Assembly (NCBI RefSeq): GCF_001625305.1
Contig: NW_017804131.1
Coordinates: forward strand, 4,261,032-4,325,031
DNA length: 64,000 bases
Direction: 5' to 3'
From: Branchiostoma belcheri
Lineage: Eukaryota; Chordata; Leptocardii; Amphioxiformes; Branchiostomatidae
Below, piece by piece: positions 12,501 through 22,300 of this stretch; position 1 is the stretch's first letter, and every line of letters begins with the position of its first letter. Below the pieces are notes generated by a model. The model was given only the letters and a program-made list of their open reading frames with translations. It was not told the DNA's origin and searched no databases. Both the position numbers and the translations under genes were made by a program.

Positions 12501-12896
12501 TTTGAGTAGCTCTGCTTGGTCCAAGAATGGCAATAGTAATAATAACATGAGTTTAATAATACTTTTTTAAATAGACAATCTATCAATAACAGGTACTTTG
12601 ATAATAAGTTAATCAAAATATTATAGCAATGATAATTCTATCATTAGAATAATTGATATTGATCTGTTTTGAGCTCATAAAAAGATGGGGCTTGGTCTTT
12701 GACCTAAATCAAACAGGTCCAACGAACAAGTTACACTGTACAAACTTTTACTTGTGCTACAGCAAATATTTTTGAACACGTTGTTTACAAAATCCTATTT
12801 AAAACTGTATAATAGTCACCTGGTAAAGTCCCTGTCTGATGCGTTTATCGACCCTAAGATGGGCCTGGCGTCTTCCTCATCTCTACAGGAGCTCAT
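6551..12896 (-). CDS. Multi-pass membrane protein with potassium-channel-like pore segment (3' end unresolved)
   Basis: Eight exons join in phase: 12896-12820, 12328-12073, 11482-11411, 11175-11115, 10569-10454, 7354-7246, 7040-6985 and 6722-6551, giving 306 residues with the last exon ending in phase 1. The ATG at 12896 starts a polar cytosolic-type N-terminus (MSSCRDEEDARP). Residues 57 on are a predicted coiled-coil-like helix (SELEELKGLVNHLDRTL). Hydrophobic segments follow: about 105-130, GIVIMITFQLVNLVLVIYT, SYLSTVLLFAGLYTCIY, then a half-buried segment MFFFSMSTGTLCGASDIVP, then FNYLLVSVQMLLSFVYFAS. The order helix, pore-like loop, helix and the residues SMST....SDIVP resemble the P-loop of potassium channels, but the TVGYGD filter is replaced by TGTLCGASD. 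Transport function is inferred only. The gene is head-to-head with FARSB. The terminal coding exon is not settled (candidate at 5971-5949). Confidence 0.72.
6812..6916. mobile_element. Short inverted-repeat fragment
   Basis: CAGTTACTCAAGCAACTG near 6821 recurs inverted with changes near 6865-6910 (CCAGTAACTGTTGCTCG, AAGTAACTG). The same sequence forms the arms of the larger element at 62245-62571, so this looks like a small or decayed member of that family. It lies in an intron of the channel-like gene. Confidence 0.55.
7520..9072. mobile_element. 1.55-kb non-autonomous transposon with about 34-bp TIRs
   Basis: The left end at 7520 (CACAGGCGCTAGGCCACCGA, continuing to 7553) is matched inverted at the right end, which finishes at 9072 (reverse complement begins CATGGGCGATAGGCCACCGA). 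The flanks are GTTTTAG at 7513-7519 and at 9073-9079, a 7-bp direct repeat. Subterminal repeats point inward from both ends: motifs such as CGTGTTCACGGTGTTATG and GATTCTCGGGAATC recur at 7780-7890 in one direction and at 8820-8990 in the other. No transposase frame is present. It lies in the large intron of the channel-like gene. Confidence 0.8.
9165..9312. repeat. Degenerate member of the ACTGTAATTC repeat family
   Basis: Contains CACAGTAGCGG, GTAATGATATTAAGTTCACA, AAAAGTGACCGTGA and AGGAATTACAAT in the same order as in the clearer copy at 20037-20247. The left terminus is lost. Confidence 0.5.
9353..10425 (+). mobile_element. 5'-truncated non-LTR retrotransposon (LINE 3' end)
   Basis: A reading frame to 10066 encodes the last part of a LINE polyprotein. 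Its RT C-terminal zinc-binding motif is visible as CSFCHSDEESYIHIFWECP, followed by aromatic-rich sequence. The frame breaks near 10030-10066 and continues in another frame to about 10244 (ending KLEKHRGKWGTL). A poly-A run with AATAAA closes the copy at 10425. Identical 14-base target duplications AACATTATAACTTT lie at 9339-9352 and 10426-10439, so the insertion boundaries are exact. The copy is truncated and frameshifted and cannot be active. The insertion point is 13 bases inside the intron after the donor of the channel-like gene's fifth exon. Confidence 0.88.
10618..10848. mobile_element. Palindromic MITE, copy 2 (intact ends, 6-bp target duplication)
   Basis: The left terminus ATGTAACATCCGTGTCCATA is inverted at the right terminus (ending GGATGTTACAT at 10848), and the arms continue through the same sequence as copy 1 at 3741-3953. 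CCTGAC at 10612-10617 is repeated at 10849-10854. There is no coding capacity. It sits 48 bases upstream of the acceptor of exon 5 of the channel-like gene. Confidence 0.88.
12360..12530 (-). repeat. Decayed tandem copies of the start of exon 2 of the channel-like gene
   Basis: CACTGCCACTGGAATGATAA at 12321 (exon 2 acceptor and first bases) recurs at 12389. The 'accagacctttgagttcctc' stretch of exon 2 has weaker relatives at 12366 (TTCACTAGACCT) and 12490 (AACAAGACCTTTGAGTAGCT). The copies have no open continuation and are read as degenerate partial duplications in intron 1. Confidence 0.55.
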
Positions 12897-13379
12897 TCTA
12901 GGCCATTGTGACAAGTTTTACTCCCTAAATGGCTCTTAGAAACTTCGGGAGTGATGACAAATGAGTAAATGGGGCACAGATTGCACAGATATGGGAGGTC
13001 AAAGGTTCCCGCCAGATTAGTCAACTTTACAAAAGGGGGCGGACAGCTTATGTTTTTATTACCTCCTCTTTGGATAACTTGGGCCAAATATTGGGACATC
13101 TATTTACGAATAAATGCTCTATACCTTATTTTTTTCTAAAACTACATAAATACTTGATGATCAGTTTTTTTTCTCATGGGTGTTTTAATTTAAAACCTTG
13201 TCCCCCAAATGAAGAGTGGTATCGTAAAAAGAATCTCGCGAGATTTTTTTGCACGAGAAACGGCGAGACATTTCATCATCTTTTCGCTTTTCGGGGAGCA
13301 AAGAACAACACTGGCTTTAAATTTGCCCGTTTTCCAGCAATTCTGAAAGTGATCTCGAAGAGAGGGGTACGGAGCAGCC
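12897..13379. promoter_or_regulatory. Bidirectional promoter region, channel-like gene / FARSB
   Basis: These 483 bases separate the ATG of the minus-strand channel-like gene from the ATG of plus-strand FARSB. No other reading frame is supported. The region holds a perfect TCTCGCGAGA palindrome and no TATA box near either start, as expected for a housekeeping promoter. Confidence 0.7.
13234..13243. promoter_or_regulatory. TCTCGCGAGA palindrome (BANP-type CGCG element)
   Basis: Exact ten-base palindrome 137 bases upstream of the FARSB start codon. In vertebrates this motif is bound by BANP and drives housekeeping genes near the transcription start. The same use here is inferred from position and sequence. 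Confidence 0.75.
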
Positions 13380-16300
13380 ATGCCAACCATAGGAGTAAAC
13401 AGGGATCTCCTTTTCGAGAGGCTCAGGAGGACGTACAGTGAGTAGACCGCCTCCGTCTGGTTGAAGTTGGTGCATGCATCCGGCATGAACATGTGGAGCG
13501 ATCGCCCCCCTCCCATACCGGCTGATCACGAAACTTTAAACTTTATAATTATATAGAAAAGAAAACGTCATGCTTCAGTGCACGGAGATAGATGCTTTGT
13601 ATAATCATTCTTACGCTTTTGCTTTAAGAAGCAAGCCTTGCCTTGATTAGTTTAATTGTTATAACGAGTATTAAAACATTGTAGTGGGCGGGGTCCTTAG
13701 TAACATTTATCTTTTGCCTGCTGTGCAAAATTTATCGATTCTGTTGCTATATGATATTTGTCTAATCAATGAAAATATTACAATTAGAGCCTGTCTTCTT
13801 TATTTTTCCAGCTGAAGAGGAGTTTGATGAGCTCATGTTTGACTATGGGCTGGAACTGGATGAAGTGGCAAGTACTAGTATATTAATTTAATCAAATGTA
13901 CTTTTTGTACAATTATGCAGGTATCAAAATACATATCTGCAAATTTGCTGAAGAATTTTTTAGCTTGTTCAGATGAAATACTATCAAGTTACCATTCAGC
14001 AAGCTAAATCTCAAACATAAGGCAGGCTGAGTATTACCAATCAAGAATTGCTGAAATCAAAACTTTTGATTTTGAGCCCAGTAATGCCATATGTATTAGT
14101 TAGTCAATCTAATGAAACCATTAGGTTGTTGATCAGGGGAGACCGTCAAATGATATATTTATTTCCTCTGCACAGACTTCTGAGAAGGCCATGTTGGAGA
14201 AGGAGCAGGGAGTGACTGCACAGGGAGCTTCTGAAGCCATCATCTACAGGATAGAGATACCTGCCAACAGGTGAAATATCTGACCAAACTATCTTCATAC
14301 TCATAGTTTCGTCATAACTGCCTGCCTTTTCATGTTTACTGAAGGAAAACATATTGTTTTTGCTCAGTTTCTTCTAATTCCAAACACTGACCTGATCAAT
14401 GACCTGAACCAGACCATGCCATCTGTTACCATGGTAACTAGTATAGGGTTACATCATGTTGCAATTTTTTAGCAGGTGGGATTTATACTCCTGTCTGACC
14501 ATATATGTGAATGGTCAGACAGGAGTATAAAACTTCTCTCTTTTATTCTACAGATATGACTTACTGTGCTTGGAAGGTCTGGTGAGAGCCTTACTGGTTT
14601 TCCAAGAAAAGTGAGTATACACATTGTCTACAGCTAGACACTTGCTTTATTGAAGCCTCTATATACATTACTATATATATCCACATGATGATTGTATGCA
14701 TCACATTCTATTAACCATCAGTGCAATTGATATTTTGTATTATCACAATTATTACATCACAACTTACATCATTTGTTATACCTTAGTACCAATCTGTGTC
14801 TTTCTTGCCTTCAGAGACATTGTTCTCCTAGCATTTGTGCTTCTATTGTCACTAGAGACTTAATTGATTAATTATAAGCTAAATAAATTTTGTTGATTAC
14901 AGACAGAAGGCGCCCAAATACAAGGCTGTCCCCCCTGCCGATGGCAACATGCAACAGCTCATTATTCAAGAAGCGGTAAGATTCGAGATTTGTTTATGGC
15001 TTACACAAAATCTGTTTCATCTTGTGATCAACAAAAACACAGCAATTACTACGGATTACATTTAAGCTTAGGTAATTCTGCTGCTGGTGTCCCTGCCACA
15101 GGGGTGTGCAGCAGTCGGCTAGTAGTACTGGTCTTCACTCTACACCTCTAGGCGGCCCTATATCCAGCGGGTTAACACTGGCAAGGGCGCACTCTGTATT
15201 GTCTTTCTTCACACACTTTATCCAGGCCTAGTCTAACTATATTTAATTGCCTCTCATCCTCTTGGTGACACAAACTAACAAATACACAACTTAAACTACA
15301 TCCTCTTCAATATCTTCCTCCTCCTGTACTAGTAACTCATTTCCGAGAGGTTCCCCTAGTGCCTGCCGTAGTCTGGCCCAGAACAGAGGCAGATGTTGCT
15401 GGTTGTTTGGCCAGCGTAGGTAGGTGTCCCTGTTGACGATGTTATTCAGCAGCGGGTAGCGCTGTAAGACGCGGTCCGGGATGTTCTCCAGAAACACGAG
15501 AATCAGGCTGACCCTACGCGGGTCGAACAGGTGATGTCTCCCCTGGGACATCTGTAGCTCGTAGTTACACCAGTTGCTCCGCAGGAAGCTCCTGGTGATG
15601 ATGCAGACCGTCTTCCTGCTCGTCTCCACCGCGTCTCGGATGTTGTGTAAGATGGGCACCCCGCCAACAAAGTCACGTTCTCCGATACACAAGCGGTAGC
15701 GCGGACGGCGGCCTTCCAACATGGGGGACAACACGCGGGACACCCAGGCTTCATCATTGCTGCTGTGTGCCACAAAGGCGTCGTATCTGAATTGCCGTGG
15801 TTGATCGCGAATTTCTTCATATCCACGGAGATGAAGTCTAACTCTAAACCACATGTAAGCAAAGTAGCCGCTACAGAAATTCACAAGGATGGCAGAGAGC
15901 ATGTAAAGGAAAAGGAAAGAGGTTGTTAAGGTGCAGGCATAGAGGTTACGGTGAGAGGCACAATCAGGATGAAATTTCTGAAGATCTGTGTCGTGAAGAT
16001 CAGGAGGAGTGTTACATTGGTACCTTCCATCTGTCCATCCCTGCACTACAGAAGGGTGATCCTCAGACCAGGATATGAACCACTCAATCTCACAGTCACA
16101 GAAGAATGGGTTATCATTGATGGCCAGGGTCTCAAGCCCTGGTAAAATGGTCTCAAAAGTGGACTCATTCAACACAGTGATACGGTTCCAAGACAGGAAT
16201 AAACTGTGTAATTTGGAGTTAGCTGTGAACAAAGTCTGCGGAAGGTACGTTATTGTGTTTGAAGACAAGTCAACAATACGTAGGTTAGCATGAACTTTGA

Positions 16301-19300
16301 ACAAGTCCACAGGGATGTATGTTATGGAAGATAAGGATAGGTCAATGACCTCTAGATTGGGCATGCCATATAAGATGCTGTTATTTGAAAAACTAGTCCA
16401 GATTTCTCCTGTCTCTTTCATATTTAGAGTTGTCAAAGATACAAGACCATGAAATATTTCTCCAAAGCCTTGCTGTGAAGAAAGTTTGTTTCTGCTGAGA
16501 TCTAGCTCTGTTAAGTTTTGTAGTTTTTTAAAGAATATACACGTACCATAACATCGGGATGATCGGGAAAACAGATCATTGTTGGACAAGTCCAGCGATT
16601 TTAGCATATTGTTTTCAGGGAACTTAAAACTAAAAGTGTAACTTTTCAGATGGAGTTGGTTGTAACTCAGATCAATGTGCTTAATGCTGACTAGACCAGT
16701 AAAGTCTAGAAAGTCAAAAGAAAATATGTATAACTTGTTTCTTGTAATATTCAACACTTCAAGAGATCTTAAATCAGAGAACAATAACTGTGGTAATTGA
16801 ATTAAGTCATTTCCATACAAGTCCAGCTCTACTAGTGAAGTTAGATTTGCAAATGCCCTGCTTGAAACAATACCTAAAGTACTTTTTCTGAATGTCAATA
16901 TCTTTAGCTTGTCCAGTCCAGCAAATGTATTGTCTTTCAAATTTGTAATGTAATTGAAATCAAGCTGGAGAATCTCTAGGTTTTGAAGTCCTTGAAAACC
17001 AAATGGCTCAATTTCTAGTTTATTAGTGACCCTAGTCAAAGAAAAGAATTTCAGGTTAGTTAGGTCATTGAAGTCACCTTGGTGGATTATTCGAACACCA
17101 GTTACATTCATGTGTAGTTTTCTCAGAGTTTTTGATACTTCTGATAATGCAGCCTTTGGAATCTGTTTCAGGGGCACAAATGACAGATCCAAGAACTGCA
17201 AACTAGATAATCCATGAAAAGCTAACCCAGGCAGTTCAGGGAGGTGATTTCCTATAAGGACAAGATCTTTAAGATGGCTCAACCCTTGAAAACCATTGTC
17301 TTGTATTTCCTTAATCTGTGTAAACCAAAGATTCAATGTCCTCAAGCTTGTGTTCTGTAGACAATCAAAGGAACCAGCTTGAATGACTGGTATGTCATAC
17401 AATTTTAATCTGATTTCTGTTATGTTACAGCCAGTCAAACCTTCAAGAGCCTCTTGTAAGTTTGAAAACAAGATAGGAAGGCGAGAGATGTCTAAAGTGT
17501 GTATAGCACTGAACAGAGTGAAGAAAGATTTGTCTATGTGACTTATTGGGTTGTCAGAAAAGTCCAGTAAATCAAACTCATGCAAGACGAAAGGCTCAAA
17601 ATCAGAATAGTTCAAAGAGACAATGTCATTGCCATACAGTAATAGCACACGCAGTGAAGTCATGGCAGCAAAATCATGTATAAAGTTGCCCCTAATGATT
17701 TGATTGTTGGAAACATCTAACTTTCTGAGATTTAGCCCCTTCCAAATGTCAGCTTGAAGGATGTTGGACAGACTGTTGGTAGAAAGGTCAAGATTTTGCA
17801 AAGTAGAAAGTGGAGCAAAAATTCCAGGTGGCAGGTAGGACAAATAATTCTCTGCTAGCAACAATGTCTTCAGGCTGGACAGGTTATAGAAGGCAGCTGG
17901 TTCAATGACTGACAGACTGTTTGTTGCTAAGCTGAGAACCTCCAGAAAGCATAAGGAAGAAAAGGAGCTGTTCTGTATTGCCTGGATGTTGTTGAGGCTC
18001 AGGTCCAGGTTGGTAATATTGTTGGGAAGATTGCCTGGAATCTGACTCAGTCCACGTTTGGAACAGTCAGCTGTCTGGTTTTCAATGGTGCAGCATGAAG
18101 TTCCTGAAATTAACCAAAATTTTCCTTTGTTATAGAATCTCATCAGTTAGCACAACAAATGTACAAGATAGAGTTGTACAGGTTGTAGCACAGATTATCA
18201 ACTTCCTCATATTCATAACTGTTAATTAATGACTTCCTGTCCACATTTTTGTGCAATACTACTGAGGAAGTGTTTTGCGACCTTCCAGTCTGCTTTTTTT
18301 TCACTTTCACTTCCTCAACAACCCCCCCCCCCCACACACACACACATACATACACACTCATAGTCATACTCACACTCAACATCTTAAGATGGGGGTCTCT
18401 AATACACTTTGTATGATACAAAATTCAACTAACCTTGTATTCCTATACATAGGGCTAAAGCCATACTAAGTGTTGAAGACTGCTTAAATCCAAACAGTCT
18501 CAGGCTAGTGCCTTTGGCATCCCCTCTTGTGGCCATGGCAGGTGTTGAAACTGGAAAAGAGAGATTCGCAAGATGTTGAATTACTAAAGTCAATGGTGAT
18601 GCGTTTTAGGTTTGACCATAACACATTATCAAAGTGAGCAACATCAGGTTTACAGCTTATTACAATTGTACAAATACAATAGAATGTAGTAAACAAATGC
18701 ATAACCGTATGTAGTTACTAGTTAGTATCTACGTTTTAACCTAGATTGTGCCTGAGAAGTGAGGTTACAAACCTGACTAACACTGAGAACTTAGCAAAAT
18801 GTAACCAGGTTGTCGTCAAAAGGTCCTTGTTGTATTGAGCCTGGTGCCAACAGGTTGTAACTGGTATCAGGAACTTTTGTGACTGAGGTTTCAATTAAAA
18901 AGCATGTGAAAAGCATGTGAGTGTTCTATTAAAGGAACTAGCTGTGAAGTTTCACTTTCTTGTTTGTTTCCTTTTTGATTGTAAGCACATGCATGTAAGT
19001 ATGTGTGGAAAAACAGTTGATTCAAGTGTAAACACCTTGTAAAACAAATAGATTAAACTGCTTACTGCTCACTGTTGATTTACATGATTGTACAGTAGCT
19101 GCCATGTATGTTTGTTTGATATGTTCAAATTTGACTCCTATGTTGTTTCCATGTACATGCAGACTGCGCAGGTGCGCCCCCATGCAGTCTGTGCGGTACT
19201 GCGGGGTGTCAACTTTACTCAGGCCATGTACCAGAGCTTCATTGACCTACAGGACAAACTGCACCAGAACCTCTGCAGGTAATGCCAACAGTTTGGTAGT

Positions 19301-22300
19301 TATACAAATCATTGTTTACTTTTTCCTTGCTGTTTAACCCTATAAACTTAATATGTAAGGTTGTCTAGATTTTTCAAGAAATAACCAAGAATTATGGCTG
19401 AAGTTTGTCAAGATGAGTACAATTTGTTTTGCTCCTTTTTGCCCTTACTCCTACCACTAATACCTCATTAACAAATGAATACAGTAATTGTTTAAAGTTA
19501 AAACTTTTGGTCCAACACAAAAAATTCTCTCACCTAGAGCTTTTGACCAGTCTACTGAGAAAGACCAGAGTGACTGGTTGAAAGCTCTAGGTGAGAGAAT
19601 TTTTTGTGTTGGACCAAACGTTTTAACTTTAAACATGTAACTACCAACACAGATGAACTTTCATGATAATACAGTAATTGAGTATTTTAGTTTTGACAAT
19701 GCCTCAAGTTGTGAAGCTTTTGACATACAGTATATTGAACAATGACATGTACTTCAATCAAGGTGATGATATGCTTCTTTTATGCCCACAGAAAGAGGAG
19801 CCTGGTTGCCATCGGAACCCATGACCTTGACACCATCCAAGGTCCCTTCATCTACAACGCAAAGCCACCAGCAGAGATCAAGTTCAAGCCTCTCAACCAG
19901 ACCAAGGAGTACACAGCTGTGGAACTCATGCAACTGTACAAGGTTGGTCAGAGAAGTTCTTCTCTTTTCTGTTTATTAATTCTCTTCAAGTTTTACTATT
20001 GAAATACAAATTACTCAGACTGAGTGAGCAAGAAAAACTGTAATTCACTTTATGTTCACAGTAGCAAAAGTTCACGGTCTGAGAAAAATGGACATGTTCA
20101 CGGAACTATATATTCACGGTGGCGACAGGTGCAGGAAAAAGAAAGTCCAGGAATTATTTGTTAACTGTAATGATAAGTTCACAATACAGAAGTGACAGTG
20201 AAACAGAGAACATAATAGTACGGTGAAAAAATCAGGAATTACAGTATACAGTGGTATTAAATTAAAATTTCTTCACAAGCAATAGTTAGACATGTATGAA
20301 TGATTTTGGTTATAATTTTTCTTTTCTCCTTTGTTGTGTAGTCTGACAGCCATCTCAAGCACTTCCTGCACATTATCGAAGACAAACCTGTGTACCCCAT
20401 CATCTATGACCAGAATGGTGTGGTCCTGTCCATGCCACCAATTATCAATGGTAAGGAACATACCAATATCTGTTGCAGGGTGAAAAAGCATCAAGAAGTA
20501 CATGTAGTGATATCTTTAAAACTAATTGAATTCCGAGAATGAGTGTATGCTATAGCATTTTTGATTGTTCATTTTATAGTACAAAAATGTAACAATTTAG
20601 ATGTTTTCAATGTTTTTCTTTCACCCATAACTTACTAGGTCCTAACTACACAGACATGCTACATTGTTCCATCTCTTTAAATCTCCATAGGTGAACATTC
20701 AAAGATTACCCTGAACACCAAGAACGTTTTCATCGAGTGTACGGCCACAGACCTGCACAAAGCTAAGATGGTGTTGGACTCTCTGGTCACCATTTTCTCT
20801 GAGTACTGCCAGACACCTTTCATGTGAGTTCAACCAGGCTTTGCAAAAACCTAGCATTTTCACAAATAGTACTCTATGCTACCATTCAGTGAACAAGGTG
20901 GACGGAGTTGGCCAAAATTTGGGTTAGCCCCAATTTACTTAGTGTTGGCTAGAACATTTAGCCCTTTTGGTCATAATGAAGTATACCAACACAGATGAAC
21001 TTTCATGCTAAATACTCTACGCTGCTAATTTTGTATGGCCTTGAAGAATTATCATGAAATCCTAAATTTCTTGTTTGTCAATGAGAAGTTTTCCTTCAAA
21101 GTTGCTAATTTCCTTCCTTTTTTTAAACTATTTATAGGGTTGAGGCTGGGGAGGTGACCACCCCAGATGGTACCAAGCTTACATATCCTGTAAGTGCAGA
21201 GCAAGATGTTTCGAAAAATACAGCATTCATGCAACATTTTATTATGTAAAATACTGTTTGTATGTATTGAATTGTTTTTAAAATGTGTAAATTGGGCGCA
21301 ATTCAGTGATACACTGCAATGTTCAATAAAGTGATCGTAAATCTTGAATCTTGAACGGAGTCTAATAATCTTAGTCATAGCGTGTCTTTTATTCATTTGC
21401 TGGTTTATTCCTGTCAGCAGTTTTGTTGATGTTTAATGATGCATTCATAATTATTCCACATCTCTTATCGCATAATACATCTTCTTCTTACATCGTGGTC
21501 TGCAAATTAAATTTGAGTTTACTGTACATGACAGACATGTTATTCATAATATGTACATTGTATGTTTCTTCTAACAAGAGGTTGTCAACAGTCAACATTT
21601 TTGGCCACACCCCAGGGGTGGAGCCATCTTTCTCTCTTTGAACTTCCTACTTTCTTTCACCAGGCTCTTCCCTACAGAGAGGAGATTGTTGATGTGGCCT
21701 GGATCAACAAGAGTGTAGGAATAAGGTTAGTCATTTCTACTTGGTTTTGTTTTAAAAGATTCTTGTTGACCTTGAATTAGTTCCATCTTAGTAACATTTT
21801 GAAAATGCACTCTTTCAGGATGATAATTAAACAAATATGTCCTTACTGACATATGTTATGCCTTTTGTAGTGAGAGTCCTGAGTCCATAGCCAAACTGCT
21901 GACCAGGATGTGTTTATCATCAGAGGTCGTGGAAGAGTCAAAGGTCAAAGTTGAGATCCCACCCACCAGATATGATATCCTTTCTTGTTACAGGCACAAA
22001 TTTTAATGAAAGTGACAGGTAGAAATATCAACTGTCATTTTTTAGTGGATAAGAGTTAATCTTAGATTACTGAACTCACTGGCACTACCAGCAATAAATG
22101 TTCTTAAAGTTCTATAATGATAAGTTGTCTACCAAAGCCATGTGTGTTTCCTTAACCTTCCTCACATATCATCCATGCGTGTGACATCATGGAGGATGTG
22201 GCTATAGGATATGGCTACAACAACATCCAGATGACCTTCCCTAAAACCAACACCATAGGAGACCAGGCAAGTCTCTCAGTAGATCTCTGATGTTATACAA

